A stretch of 64,000 nucleotides of DNA from Asanoa hainanensis. Its GTDB lineage: Bacteria; Actinomycetota; Actinomycetes; Mycobacteriales; Micromonosporaceae. The notes under the pieces are model-generated. The model was given only the letters and a program-made list of their open reading frames with translations, searched no databases and was not told the DNA's origin. The stretch spans positions 32,254-96,253 of the forward strand of contig NZ_FZPH01000024.1 in the NCBI RefSeq assembly GCF_900188485.1. Direction: 5' to 3'. Positions 1-8,501 of the stretch are shown in pieces (within the stretch, counting starts at the first letter, position 1; each line of letters begins with the position of its first letter). A program made the translations under genes and the position numbers.

Positions 1-1440
1 GTGCGTGGCCAGGTGGGTGGCGCCGACCACCGCGGCCGGAACCCCGAGCTCGACCACCACCGCGTCAGGCCGCAGCCCCAGCGCCGACCGCACCAGCGTG
101 CCCATCCAGGCGTGCCGGTGGAGGTCCCGCACCACCAGCACGAGCGGTCGACCCGCGGCCGAAGCGACCACCGACGACGCCTCGGCGCCGTCCGAAGCGG
201 TCAGCCGCACGGCGGTCGTGCCCGGCAACAGAGCCGCCAACGGCGCGGCGACCCCCCACGGCGTGTCCGTGCCCGCCGCCATGTTCGCCGGCGGGGACAG
301 CTCGACCACGTGCGGCACCCCGCCCAGCGGCAACACGGGCGCGGCGCCCCCGACCTTCACCGCGCGCCGGGCGGCGGCCAGCCCGACCGGTGACCCGGCG
401 GCGCCGTACCACAGTCCCGAAACAGCACCCGCCCGCGCCGTCGCGGCCCACGCCGCCAGGTGTTCGACCCGCTTCGCCGCCTCGATCAGGCGGTCCTCGG
501 CCAGCCGGCCGGCGACCACCGCGCCGGCGATGGCCTGGCGCAGTCGCTCCGCGGTGGCCTCGTCGGCCAGCTCGCCGCCCACGCAGATCGCGTCGGCGCC
601 CGCCGCCAGTGCGGCGATCACGCCGCCCTCGAAGCCGAAGCCGTCGACCACCGCGCGCATCTCCATGGCGTCGGTGATCACCGCGCCCTGGAAGCCGAGC
701 TCGTCGCGCAGCAGTCCGGTGAGGACGGACCGGCTCAGCGTTGCCGGCAGGTGCGGGTCGACGGCCGGCACCAGCAGGTGGCCGGTCATCACCGCCTGGA
801 CGCCGGCGGCGATCGCGGCGCGGAACGGCGCCAGCTCGACCGCGTCGAGGCCCGCCCGGTCGCGCGGGATGTGCGGCAGGTCGTGGTGCGAGTCGACGGC
901 CGTGTCGCCGTGGCCCGGGAAGTGCTTGGCGCAGGCGGCCACCCCGGCGGACTGCAGGCCCGTGACCCACGCCCCGGTGTGCCGCGCGACGAGGGCCGGG
1001 TCGGCGCCGAAGCTGCGTACACCGATCACCGGGTTGTCGGGGTTGTTGTTGACGTCGGCGTCCGGCGCGTAGTCGAGGTTGATGCCCACCGCGGCCAGTT
1101 CCCGGCCGAGGTCGCGGGCGACCTCCTCGGTGAGCGCCACGTCGTCGACCGCGCCCAGCGCCAGGTTGCCCGGCCGGGAGCTGCCGGTCCGCGACTCGAA
1201 GCGGGTGACGTCGCCGGCCTCCTCGTCGAGGGCGATCAGCAGGTCGGCCCGCTCCGCGCGCAGCGCCGCGGTCAACGCCGCGATCTGCTCCGGGTCGCGG
1301 ACGTTGCGGGCGAACAGCGCCACACCGCCGAGCCCCTCCCCCAGCCACCGGCGCACCCAGTCGGGCGGCGTGGTGCCCACGAACCCTGGTTGCAGAACGG
1401 TCGCGGCCAGCCGCAGCAGTTCGCCGCCAGGCTCGGTCAT
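1..1440 (-). CDS. nagZ: GH3 beta-N-acetylhexosaminidase (NagZ-like), 3' end beyond window
   Basis: Glycoside hydrolase family 3 enzyme that removes N-acetylglucosamine (or glucose) from muropeptides or chito-oligosaccharides. The frame starts at ATG 1438-1440 and is still open at base 1, so 480 codons are seen. The NagZ signature KHFPGHGDTAVDSHHDLP lies at residues 172-189 and supplies the His of the Asp-His dyad. The nucleophile is the Asp of VITDAMEM, near residue 257. No signal peptide is visible, so it is probably cytoplasmic. Residues beyond about 340 belong to the second GH3 domain often found in actinobacterial members. A GGGGGG tract lies 10 bases before the start. Substrate preference cannot be read from sequence. 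Confidence 0.9.
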   Translation of the reverse strand, partial: MTEPGGELLRLAATVLQPGFVGTTPPDWVRRWLGEGLGGVALFARNVRDPEQIAALTAALRAERADLLIALDEEAGDVTRFESRTGSSRPGNLALGAVDDVALTEEVARDLGRELAAVGINLDYAPDADVNNNPDNPVIGVRSFGADPALVARHTGAWVTGLQSAGVAACAKHFPGHGDTAVDSHHDLPHIPRDRAGLDAVELAPFRAAIAAGVQAVMTGHLLVPAVDPHLPATLSRSVLTGLLRDELGFQGAVITDAMEMRAVVDGFGFEGGVIAALAAGADAICVGGELADEATAERLRQAIAGAVVAGRLAEDRLIEAAKRVEHLAAWAATARAGAVSGLWYGAAGSPVGLAAARRAVKVGGAAPVLPLGGVPHVVELSPPANMAAGTDTPWGVAAPLAALLPGTTAVRLTASDGAEASSVVASAAGRPLVLVVRDLHRHAWMGTLVRSALGLRPDAVVVELGVPAAVVGATHLATH

Positions 1441-1534
1441 GTGTGCTTACCCCCCCGCTTGGGCCATCACTGTCCGTGCCATGGTCACACCGCCCCCGGA
1501 AATAGTCAACAAACCTTCCAGTTGTTGGCGACGC

Positions 1535-1540
1535 TACAGT
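1535..1540 (+). promoter_or_regulatory. -10 hexamer TACAGT, leaderless start at 1547
   Basis: TACAGT fits the actinobacterial TANNNT -10 element and ends 6 bases before ATG 1547. Transcription would therefore begin at or next to the start codon. No Shine-Dalgarno is present. Confidence 0.55.
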
Positions 1541-1546
1541 GCCGGC

Positions 1547-1660
1547 ATGCGGTGGGCGGCGGACAACGTGAGTTGGTACGACATACCGGGTGTCCAGATC
1601 TTCGGGGCGATCTTCGGCATACTGATTGTCATCTATGCGATCCGGCGCATCTTCAAATAG
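1547..1660 (+). CDS. 37-residue single-pass membrane protein
   Basis: A short ORF from ATG 1547 to TAG 1660, encoding MRWAADNVSWYDIPGVQ, then a hydrophobic helix (about residues 18-31, rich in Ile, Phe and Gly), then a basic end RRIFK. This is the shape of a small bitopic inner-membrane protein with a cytoplasmic C-terminus. It sits between divergent nagZ and recQ. A leaderless -10 element positions its start exactly. Function is not known. Small proteins of this kind often modulate larger membrane partners, but nothing here names a partner. Confidence 0.6.
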   Translation: MRWAADNVSWYDIPGVQIFGAIFGILIVIYAIRRIFK

Positions 1661-1699
1661 CGTTTCGCGCCCACGCCGCCCGGGTATCGCCGCTCCGCG

Positions 1700-3340
1700 A
1701 TGAGACCAACCTTCACCGCCCTGCGTCTGCGCCGGGCCGCCCGTACCCTCTTCGGCTGGAAGACCCTGCGTCCCGGCCAACTCGACGCGATGCGCGCGAT
1801 CCTGCGCGGCCATGACGTGCTCGCCGTCATGCCCACCGGTGCCGGCAAGTCGGCGCTCTACCAGGTGCCGGCGACCCAGCTGCCCGGCCCGACCGTGGTG
1901 ATCTCCCCGCTGCTCGCGTTGCAGCAGGACCAGATCGGCGGGCTGGAGCGACGCGGCGCGGCCCCGCTCAAGGCGGTACGCGTCTCGTCGGCCGAGACAC
2001 CGAAGCAGCAACAGGCCGCGCTGGCCGCGTTGCGCGACGGCAGCGCCGAGTTCCTGTTCATCACGCCGGAACAGCTCGCCGACCCCGACCGGCTCGCCGA
2101 GGTCAAGGCGTGCAAGCCGTCGCTGGTCGCGGTCGACGAGGCGCACTGCATCTCGGCGTGGGGGCACGACTTCCGTCCCGACTACCTGGCGCTCGGCCAC
2201 GTGATCCGGCAGCTCGGCCGCCCGCCCGTGGTGGCACTGACCGCGACCGCGTCGCCTCCGGTGCGTGACGACATCGTCGAACGACTCGGCCTGCGCAAGC
2301 CCAAGATCATGGTCACCGGGCTCGACCGGCACAACCTGTTCCTCGAAGCCGCGAACTGCCCGACCGAGGACTACCGCTGGCGCCGCCTCCAGGCGTTGCT
2401 CGCGGAGGGTGAGACCCCGGGCATCGTGTACGTGCCGACCCGGCGCGGTGCCGAGGAGCTGGCGACCCGGCTGCGGGCGGCCGGCCACGAGGCCGCGCAC
2501 TACCACGGCGGCATGGCGACCGGCGCACGCGAGAAGCTGCACGAGGAGTTCCTCGCCGACAAGGTGCCGATCATGGTCGCCACGTCGGCGTTCGGCATGG
2601 GCATCGACAAGCCGAACATCCGCTGGGTGGCGCACGTCGCGCTGCCGGACTCGCCGGACAGCTACCTGCAGGAGATCGGCCGCGCCGGCCGCGACGGGCT
2701 GCCCGCGCGCACCCTGCTGCTCTGGCGCGCCGAGGACGAGGGTCTGCAGCGGTTCTTCACCGGTGCCCTGCCGGCGCTGGACGAGCTGCGGGACCTGGCC
2801 GCCGTGCTGCGCGCCGACGGGCCGTTCACCAAGACCGCGTTGCGGGAGCGCACCGGTTTCGGCGCCCGCAAGCTCGGCCAGCTCGTCGCCCTGCTGGAGC
2901 ACGTCGGCGGCGCCGTCACCCGATCGGGCGGCAAGATCGGGACTCCACGGTACGCGCCGCAGCCCGCCGACGCCGCCGCGCTCGCGGTCGCCGAGGCCGA
3001 ACGACAGCAGAACCTGTCCAAATCACGGACGGACATGATGCGCGGGTACGCGGAGGCGCGCGGCTGCCGGGGCCAGGCGCTGCTGGCGTACTTCGGCGAG
3101 AAGATGAACCACGTCTGCGGCCACTGCGACAACTGCGTGGCGGGCCGGGCCGTGGCGGACAACGGCGCCGTCGGCCCGTTCCCGGTGCACAGCACGGTCA
3201 AGCACGCCGAATGGGGCTCCGGGATGGTGATGGGCTACGAGGACGACAAGATGACGGTGCTGTTCGACGAGGTCGGGTACAAGACCCTGTCGGTGCCGGT
3301 CGTCTCGGAACAGGGGCTGCTGGTAGCCGACCCGCGTTGA
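1700..3340 (+). CDS. recQ: ATP-dependent DNA helicase RecQ
   Basis: Superfamily 2 3'-5' DNA helicase of recombination and replication-fork repair. Walker A MPTGAGKSALYQ is at about residues 44-55. The DEAH box, in VDEAHCISAWGHDFRPDY, is near 145. Motifs V-VI read TSAFGMGIDKPNIRWVAH and YLQEIGRAGRDG. Zinc-binding cysteines of the RecQ-Ct domain are near 454-477 (C...CGHCDNC). The protein is 546 residues. It has no HRDC domain; instead the last 50 residues (HAEWGSGMVMGYEDDKMTVLF) resemble the Tudor-like tail of UvrD/PcrA helicases. ATG 1700 gives a normal N-terminus, although no clear ribosome site precedes it. Confidence 0.93.
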   Translation: MRPTFTALRLRRAARTLFGWKTLRPGQLDAMRAILRGHDVLAVMPTGAGKSALYQVPATQLPGPTVVISPLLALQQDQIGGLERRGAAPLKAVRVSSAETPKQQQAALAALRDGSAEFLFITPEQLADPDRLAEVKACKPSLVAVDEAHCISAWGHDFRPDYLALGHVIRQLGRPPVVALTATASPPVRDDIVERLGLRKPKIMVTGLDRHNLFLEAANCPTEDYRWRRLQALLAEGETPGIVYVPTRRGAEELATRLRAAGHEAAHYHGGMATGAREKLHEEFLADKVPIMVATSAFGMGIDKPNIRWVAHVALPDSPDSYLQEIGRAGRDGLPARTLLLWRAEDEGLQRFFTGALPALDELRDLAAVLRADGPFTKTALRERTGFGARKLGQLVALLEHVGGAVTRSGGKIGTPRYAPQPADAAALAVAEAERQQNLSKSRTDMMRGYAEARGCRGQALLAYFGEKMNHVCGHCDNCVAGRAVADNGAVGPFPVHSTVKHAEWGSGMVMGYEDDKMTVLFDEVGYKTLSVPVVSEQGLLVADPR

Positions 3341-3379
3341 CTAGGCTCTGCGTTGACTGTTGGACGAAAGGTGCTCGAC

Positions 3380-3883
3380 GTGACTGACCTTCCGGTGTTC
3401 ACCGAGTTCGGCTTCACCGACTCCGAATGGGGGCTGCTCGTCGGCCTGCCGCAGTCGGTGCTGACCGCCGCCAGCGCGGCCGAACACGACGGCACCCGCC
3501 GCACCCTGGCCGAGAACGCGGCCGGCCTCGAGGCGATCTCCGAGGGCCGCGAGTCGCCGAGCAAGCTGGTCTCGGCCGTCGCGGCGGAGCTCGTCACCCG
3601 GGTCGGCGACCCGGAGAGCGGCGCGGAGCTGCCGGCCATCGAGCCGTCGGACCCGGCCGGCTACGCCACCGACGTGCTGGGCCGGGCGCGCGCCGCCGCG
3701 GAGCTGCTGACCGCCAAGGCCAGCGAGGGTGACACCGGCGCCTACAAGCACTGGCTGGTGACGATCGCCGAGCAGGTGGTCACCGCGGCACCCAGCGGCG
3801 GCATCCTCGGCATCGGCGGCGACGTGGTCACCGACACGGAGCGCGCCTTCCGCGACCGGCTCGCCACGGTCCTCAACGACTGA
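3380..3883 (+). CDS. Hypothetical protein, 167 aa
   Basis: Start chosen at GTG 3380, with GAAAGG about 10 bases upstream; an in-frame TTG at 3353 would add nine residues. The product is soluble and acidic, begins VTDLPVFTEFGFTDSEW, and is mainly helical with many Ala and Glu. A Gly-rich stretch SGGILGIGGD is near the C-terminus. It has no membrane segment or motif I recognise. A TAGGCT hexamer at 3342-3347 could be a -10 element. The following hydrolase gene starts one base after its stop, so the two are probably co-transcribed. No function is proposed. Confidence 0.7.
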   Translation: MTDLPVFTEFGFTDSEWGLLVGLPQSVLTAASAAEHDGTRRTLAENAAGLEAISEGRESPSKLVSAVAAELVTRVGDPESGAELPAIEPSDPAGYATDVLGRARAAAELLTAKASEGDTGAYKHWLVTIAEQVVTAAPSGGILGIGGDVVTDTERAFRDRLATVLND

Positions 3884-3884
3884 G

Positions 3885-4634
3885 GTGCTGGCCTACGCGG
3901 CCCACGGGCCGCTGGACGCGCCGGTCGTGTTGCTGGGCAGTTCCCTCGGCACGACCGGCGCGATGTGGGCGCCGCAGGTCGCCGCGCTTCGTGACCAGTT
4001 CCGGGTCGTCGCGTTCGACCATCGTGGACACGGCGGCTCACCGGTGCCGCCTGGTCCGTACACCATCGAAGACCTGGGCCACGACGTCGTCGCCCTGCTC
4101 GACGAGCTCGGCCTGGAACGGGTGCACTACGCCGGGCTGTCGCTCGGTGGCATGGTCGGGATGTGGCTGGCCGCGCACGCGCCGCAGCGGGTCGACCGGT
4201 TGGCGTTGCTGTGCACCGCCGCGCACCTGCCTCCGGCGACCGGCTGGCACGAGCGGGCCGCCACCGTGCGGGCCGCCGGGATGAGCGCGGTCGCGGACGC
4301 CGTTGTGGCGCGCTGGTTCACGCCCGCGTTCAACCCGACCGACGTGGCCGGCTTCACGAAGGCCCTGGTGGCGATCAACCCCGAAGGCTATGCCGGCTGT
4401 TGCGAGGCGATCGCGGCCATGGATCTGCGCCCGGTGCTGTCCCGGATCACCGCGCCGACCCTGGTGATCGCCGGCGAGGCCGACCCGGCCACGCCGCCGC
4501 CGCTCCTGCAGGCCATTGTGGACGCTGTGGGCGACGCCGAACTCGCCCTGCTGCCCGACGCGGCGCATCTGGCCAATGTGGAGCAGGCCGACCGGGTGAC
4601 CGACCTGCTCCGGCGGCACTTCACAGCCGGGTGA
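3885..4634 (+). CDS. pcaD: Alpha/beta hydrolase, 3-oxoadipate enol-lactonase-like
   Basis: Alpha/beta-hydrolase of 249 residues most like PcaD, which opens 3-oxoadipate enol-lactone in the beta-ketoadipate pathway. Nucleophile Ser86 lies in GLSLGGM, acid Asp200 in AGEADPATPP, and His228 in DAAHLANVEQ. The oxyanion region VVLLGSSLGTT is at 14-24. GTG 3885 is separated from the previous stop by one base, implying translational coupling. No other protocatechuate genes (pcaGHBCIJ) are nearby, so the true substrate may differ; the family call is firmer than the pathway call. Its end overlaps the convergent DUF1906 gene by 14 bases. Confidence 0.75.
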   Translation: MLAYAAHGPLDAPVVLLGSSLGTTGAMWAPQVAALRDQFRVVAFDHRGHGGSPVPPGPYTIEDLGHDVVALLDELGLERVHYAGLSLGGMVGMWLAAHAPQRVDRLALLCTAAHLPPATGWHERAATVRAAGMSAVADAVVARWFTPAFNPTDVAGFTKALVAINPEGYAGCCEAIAAMDLRPVLSRITAPTLVIAGEADPATPPPLLQAIVDAVGDAELALLPDAAHLANVEQADRVTDLLRRHFTAG

Positions 4635-5850
4635 ACCGCACCGCGTCCGCGACGACGTAGCCGGTGCCGCTCGTCCACCGGCTCACCCCGACCTTGTTGC
4701 CGGCGCCGGCCGGGAGGGTGAAGACGCCCAGCGGCACCCACTGACCGCCGCCCGTACGCTGGTTGACCGTCACCGACTGGTTCCCGGTCGTCGTGGCCAC
4801 GATGTACGGCGCCAGGTTGTTGTAGCCCGCGTCGGCCGGATACCAGACGTTGATCGCGTACGAGTCGGTGGCGGGCGTGGTCGCCGCGTACCAGGCGACG
4901 TCGCTCGACGACACCGGGCTCGCGAACCGGTAGTCGGCACCGAACCGCTGCGCCGAGAAGGCCGACGTGCCCCAGTTGGCGCTGGCGGTGAAGCCCGGCC
5001 CGGAGTTGTCGACGGTCGCGGTCCACTCCTCCCCCGGCGGCGGCCCCTGCGGCGGGCTCACGTCGAGGTAGTTGCGGTCGATCCGGATCGTCACGCCGCC
5101 CCAGGTCTCGGTGACCTCACCCGCGTACTGGTGCAGCCGTTGATGGTTGGCGTAGTAGTCGTCGGGGCAGTAACTGCCGGCGTCGGTGTCCGCGACCCCG
5201 TTCCACCAGGCGATCCAGAGCTGGTCGAGCCGGGTGTACGCGGTGTCGTTGTAGGCGTCGCAGACGTCGCGGATGCCGGAGGACCCGCTGGAGTACATGC
5301 CGGACAGGTAGCCGCGGACGTGCAGCCGCTCGGTCCAGCCGGACAGGAACGACAGCACGGCGGCCTTGCACGAGGCGGTCGACGGATAGTGCTCGATGTC
5401 GTTGTAGATCGTGCTGCCGGCCCCGATCCCCAACGCCTGGGCCGCACTGACGGCACTGTCGGCGGCGCTGCCACCCTGCGTGCGGGCGGTGGCCGGGTTG
5501 GCGGACATCTTCGGCGTACGCGTGCCGCACGGCGCCTGGTAGCCGAGCTCGATCGGAATCAACCGCCACCCGTTGGCGACCTGGTTGGCGACCCAGGTGG
5601 CGGTCAGGTTGGGCTGCGCACAGGACCGGCTGCCACCGCTGATGTAGATGCCGACGGCCCGGTACGGCGAACTGGCCCGCCAGGCGTTCATCGCGGCCTG
5701 CGACGGCGCGGCGCAGGTGTCGAACCCACGCCCGACAAACGTCCCGGGCTGCGGCGGCGTGGCCGCCAGGGCAACCCCGGACGCCGGCACGGTCAGCCAT
5801 GCCACGGCGCCTAGAAGCAACCCGAGCATCCGTGCGACAGTCCCACGCAT
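4621..5850 (-). CDS. Secreted DUF1906 glycoside-hydrolase-like protein with golvesin-type C-terminal domain
   Basis: Exported protein of 409 residues. It has a Sec signal peptide (MRGTVARMLGLLLGAVAWL, cleavage near ALAATPP). Next comes a DUF1906/Rv2525c-like TIM-barrel domain (about 30-260), with GFDTCAAPS near its start, the acidic pair IYNDIEHYP and the motif LWIAWWNG. After a Pro-rich linker (PPQGPPPGEEW) comes a golvesin/Xly-like beta-sandwich (about 280-409) ending VADAVRFTRL. The family is thought to act on cell-wall polysaccharide, but catalysis is unproven. ATG 5850 is chosen because GGGAG lies 9 bases upstream; ATG 5889 would spoil the signal peptide. An AT-rich stretch at 5898-5930 is the probable promoter. 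Confidence 0.82.
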   Translation of the reverse strand: MRGTVARMLGLLLGAVAWLTVPASGVALAATPPQPGTFVGRGFDTCAAPSQAAMNAWRASSPYRAVGIYISGGSRSCAQPNLTATWVANQVANGWRLIPIELGYQAPCGTRTPKMSANPATARTQGGSAADSAVSAAQALGIGAGSTIYNDIEHYPSTASCKAAVLSFLSGWTERLHVRGYLSGMYSSGSSGIRDVCDAYNDTAYTRLDQLWIAWWNGVADTDAGSYCPDDYYANHQRLHQYAGEVTETWGGVTIRIDRNYLDVSPPQGPPPGEEWTATVDNSGPGFTASANWGTSAFSAQRFGADYRFASPVSSSDVAWYAATTPATDSYAINVWYPADAGYNNLAPYIVATTTGNQSVTVNQRTGGGQWVPLGVFTLPAGAGNKVGVSRWTSGTGYVVADAVRFTRL

Positions 5851-5958
5851 CAGCCGGCTCCCAGCCTCGAAGATTTCTTGCGTACCCACATCGCGACCTG
5901 AAATTTTCTACCATAAATTCACCAACGGCGATACGTGTACGCGGGAAGGCGGAGCGAC

Positions 5959-6568
5959 GTGGCACTGCCCGAGTCGACCCAGGCGGCTACCGAGCGGCGC
6001 CACGATCGCTCTCTTCCTGTCCGAAATGGGCTTCTCGGCGGCCGCACCCCAGATCGCGTCGTTCCTGGTGATCGACCTGGGCGGCTCGCTCACCGCGGCC
6101 GGGCTGTTCTCTCTCACCAACCTGACGGCGCCGGTGGCCGGATACCTGGTCGGCGCGCGGTCGGACCGCACCGGCCGGCGCCTGGGCCTCTTCCGCGGCT
6201 GCGCCGTCGCGGGCTTCGTGGGCTGGACGGCGATCGCGTTCTCCACGCAGCTGTGGATGCCGTACGTCCTCGGCGCGGTCCTGCTCGCCTTCGCGGGTGC
6301 CGCCACCTCGCAACTGTTCGCCGCCATCCACGATGAGCTCACCGCACGCCCGGATCCCGGCAACGACGGCGTCGTGGCCATCGTGCGGATGGCCCTGACA
6401 GCCGGCTGGGTCGTCGGCCCCGTAGCCGGCGCCTTCCTCGCCGCCCAAACGTCGCCACGCACCATGCTCTTCGCGTCAGCGCTCGTCACCCTCGCCCAGG
6501 TGATCCCGCTGCGCACGCCGACCCGGAGCCGGACCTGCCACCAACCGCCGACGTCTACGTGGGCATGA
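5959..6568 (+). pseudogene. Decayed MFS transporter, N-terminal half only
   Basis: From about base 6002 one frame encodes clear MFS sequence: TIALFLSEMGFSAAAPQIAS, then the loop GARSDRTGRRLGLFRG that follows TM2, then TM3-TM6. It then runs into unrelated sequence and stops at 6568, so TM7-12 are missing. The natural start, GTG 5959 with GGAG ahead (VALPESTQAATERR), is in a different frame, so a one-base shift near 5998-6003 is needed to join them. Frameshift plus missing C-terminal half make this a pseudogene of a sugar- or drug-efflux type MFS protein. Confidence 0.7.
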
Positions 6569-6807
6569 TCCCGGCCGACGGAGTGCAACTGCTGGTGCGG
6601 GCAAGGAAGCTCCTGGGCGCGGATTGGCGGTTCGGGGATCTGCGGGGCCTGCTGGCCACCCAACCGTTCCTAGCGGCGAGGTCAGCCCAGCTGTACGCGC
6701 TGCACCGCGACCTGGAACACACCCCAGAGCTACGCCCACACCTGCTCTACGCCACCGACCACGGCCTGAAAACGGTATGGCCGACAAACAGCCCAGAAAG
6801 CCGGTGA
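6559..6807 (+). CDS. Hypothetical protein, 82 aa
   Basis: Short frame starting GTG 6559 (or ATG 6565) that overlaps the end of the decayed MFS gene. The product has dense charged and aromatic content (ARKLLGADWRFGDLRGLL, ALHRDLEHTPELRPHLLYA), as in genuine helical coding sequence, and no membrane segment. It may be an independent small gene or the 3' remnant of a larger gene whose 5' part was lost when the MFS gene was truncated. The next gene begins one base after its stop. Not recognised. Confidence 0.4.
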   Translation: MGMIPADGVQLLVRARKLLGADWRFGDLRGLLATQPFLAARSAQLYALHRDLEHTPELRPHLLYATDHGLKTVWPTNSPESR

Positions 6808-6808
6808 C

Positions 6809-7129
6809 GTGACAGAACCACGGGGCACGATGCACGGCTGGATCTGGCGTGCGAATCTGGTGCCGTTCGCCGAGATGATCGCTGATCTCGTCAGATCTGG
6901 ACTCGATGACGGCGCACTCACGGCCGGCGTGGAAAGCTCTGACGCCGACGACAGCTGGTTCGGGTTCGTTCTCGACGGGCGGCCCCGCGTGGAGATGCGC
7001 TTCGCTCGCACAGACGAGACAGTGCTGGTCGACGTGGAGTTGGACGGCATCGGCGAGCCGCTCGAGGTCAGGATCGGGCTGTTGCTGGACCTTTGTAACC
7101 GATACCGGCTGACACCCGACGCTGGCTGA
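6809..7129 (+). CDS. Hypothetical protein, 106 aa
   Basis: Starts at GTG 6809, one base after the preceding stop; ATG 6830 is an alternative. Small acidic soluble protein with alternating strands and turns (SWFGFVLDGRPRVEMRFA, VLVDVELDGIGEPLEVRIG), suggesting a compact alpha/beta fold. No catalytic motif, signal peptide or membrane helix is seen. Its codon use matches the surrounding genes, unlike the degraded MFS sequence just upstream. Function unknown. Confidence 0.55.
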   Translation: MTEPRGTMHGWIWRANLVPFAEMIADLVRSGLDDGALTAGVESSDADDSWFGFVLDGRPRVEMRFARTDETVLVDVELDGIGEPLEVRIGLLLDLCNRYRLTPDAG

Positions 7130-7263
7130 TCTCAGCCTCGCGCACCGCTGGATTCTGGCGGGCGTCGATTGCGTGAACAGCGGATTTCGTGTGATCCAAC
7201 CGTCTGGCGGCCGTGTTGACCTTGGTCGCGGACGCGTGGTGGACTACCCGGGTCGGAGCTTGT

Positions 7264-7280
7264 TGCCAACACTATGCAAT
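7264..7280 (+). promoter_or_regulatory. Candidate Nur (nickel-responsive Fur-family) operator
   Basis: TTGCCA-ACACT-ATGCAA is an inverted repeat matching the Streptomyces Nur box pattern tTGCaa-N5-ttGCAA. It lies 95 bases before cbiM. A TATGCT hexamer at 7298-7303 could be the -10 element, which would put the box over the -35 region, as expected for a repressor. Single-site match; not proven. Confidence 0.5.
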
Positions 7281-7374
7281 AGCCGGTCCGGCGCAATATG
7301 CTACCGGCGACCTTGCCGCCACGACCCGTGACCACGGTTGTCCGGTGGCTCGATCGCCTTGGGGAGGGGGGTCC

Positions 7375-8100
7375 ATGAACGGTGTGGCGATGCACATCGC
7401 CAACGGCATCGTCAACGCGCAGGTGTCGGCGATCTTCGCCGCCATCGCCGCGGCGGCGCTGGCGATCTGTGTGTGGCGCGGACGCGCCGATCTCGACGAC
7501 CGGCTGGCGCCGATGGCCGGCCTGGTAGCGGCGTTCATCTTCGCCGTGCAGATGCTCAACTTCCAGGTGCTCCCAGGCGTCTCCGGCCACCTGCTCGGCG
7601 GCACGCTCGCGGTGGTGCTGGTCGGCCCCTGGGTCGGCGCCCTCTGCGTCTCGACGGTGCTGATCATCCAGTGCCTGCTGTTCGCCGACGGCGGTCTGAC
7701 CGCCCTCGGTCTCAACATCACCAACATGGCCGTGGTCGGCACGGCGGCCGGCTACCTGCTCGTCGCCGGTCTGCTGCGGGTGCTGCCCAAGACGCCGCGC
7801 GGCGTCGCGATTACCGCCTTCGTCGCCTCGGTGGTCAGCGTGGTCGTGGCGTCGCAGGCCTTCGTGCTCGAGTACGCGCTCGGCGGCACCACCGAGCTCA
7901 ACCTGACCACCATCGCCGGCACGATGGCCGCTGCGCACGTCCTCATCGGCATCGGTGAGGGCCTGATCGCGGCGGTCACCGTCGCGACCGTGGCGCGGGT
8001 CCGACCCGACCTCGTGTACGCCCTGCGCCGGTTCCGCAAGACCGCGAGCCCGAGCCCGAAGCCGGCCGTGCCCGCCCCGGCTGTGGGAGGTGCGGCGTGA
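7375..8100 (+). CDS. cbiM: ECF transporter substrate-specific component CbiM/NikM
   Basis: Membrane S-component of an energy-coupling-factor importer for Co2+ or Ni2+. The start MNGVAMHIANGIVN carries the conserved N-terminal Met-His element that coordinates the metal. About seven hydrophobic helices follow, including the motifs HLLGGTLAVVLVGPW and NITNMAVVG. GGGGAGGGGG directly upstream fixes ATG 7375. The 241-residue protein ends in a Pro-rich tail. It is the first gene of cbiMNQO, with GTGA overlap to cbiN. The presumed Nur box upstream argues for nickel; cobalt remains possible. No cobalamin biosynthesis genes or B12 riboswitch are adjacent. Confidence 0.92.
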   Translation: MNGVAMHIANGIVNAQVSAIFAAIAAAALAICVWRGRADLDDRLAPMAGLVAAFIFAVQMLNFQVLPGVSGHLLGGTLAVVLVGPWVGALCVSTVLIIQCLLFADGGLTALGLNITNMAVVGTAAGYLLVAGLLRVLPKTPRGVAITAFVASVVSVVVASQAFVLEYALGGTTELNLTTIAGTMAAAHVLIGIGEGLIAAVTVATVARVRPDLVYALRRFRKTASPSPKPAVPAPAVGGAA

Positions 8101-8501
8101 AGAAGCGTCTCGGTTGGTTCATCGCCGGCGGCCTGCTGGTCGCCGCCCTGCTGGCCGGCGTGGTCTCCAGCTTTGCCTCGTCGAGCCCCGACGGCCTGGA
8201 CGCGGCCGCCCGCAAGGGCTGCACGTTCGACGCCGACGACAACATCACCGGCGGCACCTGCATGGTCCAGCAGGAGCAGGACCACCAGATGAAGGACAGC
8301 CCGCTGGCCGACTACGGCATCAAGGGCATCGACAACGAGTACCTGTCGACCGGCCTGTCCGGCATCCTCGGCGTCGCGGTCACCTTCGCCATCGGTGGGG
8401 GTGTCTTCTGGCTGGTCCGCCGGCGCGGCAACAACGGCGGCGACAACCAGGACAACGAGCACACCGAGGACCACGCGCCCTCGGGAGCGACGAGCGCCTG
8501 A
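8097..8501 (+). CDS. cbiN: PDGLE-domain protein CbiN
   Basis: Small auxiliary membrane component of the metal ECF importer, needed for metal insertion into CbiM. It has an N-terminal helix (LGWFIAGGLLVAALLAGV, about 5-22). The family signature SPDGLDAAARKG lies just outside the membrane. A second helix is near 84-105 and a charged Asn/Asp-rich tail ends the protein. It is 134 residues, somewhat longer than a typical CbiN because of this tail and the central insert. GTG 8097 overlaps the cbiM stop by four bases, and its own stop overlaps the cbiQ ATG. Confidence 0.88.
   Translation: MKKRLGWFIAGGLLVAALLAGVVSSFASSSPDGLDAAARKGCTFDADDNITGGTCMVQQEQDHQMKDSPLADYGIKGIDNEYLSTGLSGILGVAVTFAIGGGVFWLVRRRGNNGGDNQDNEHTEDHAPSGATSA

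Noticed and set aside
1441..1546. DasR or chitin-type operator before nagZ
   Set aside because: No DasR-like inverted repeat (ACTGGTCTAGACCAGT-type) found; GTTGACTATTTCC is only a weak -35-like sequence.
65..2902. Very long open frame on the minus strand across recQ and nagZ
   Set aside because: Over 1700-2902 it is antisense to recQ. Below 1440 it is a shifted frame of the real GH3 gene. The translation is Arg/Gly/Ala-rich without motifs, a shadow caused by high GC.
7130..7374. Cobalamin riboswitch before cbiM
   Set aside because: No B12-box-like sequence or extended structured leader seen; the AT-rich element present fits a Nur box better.
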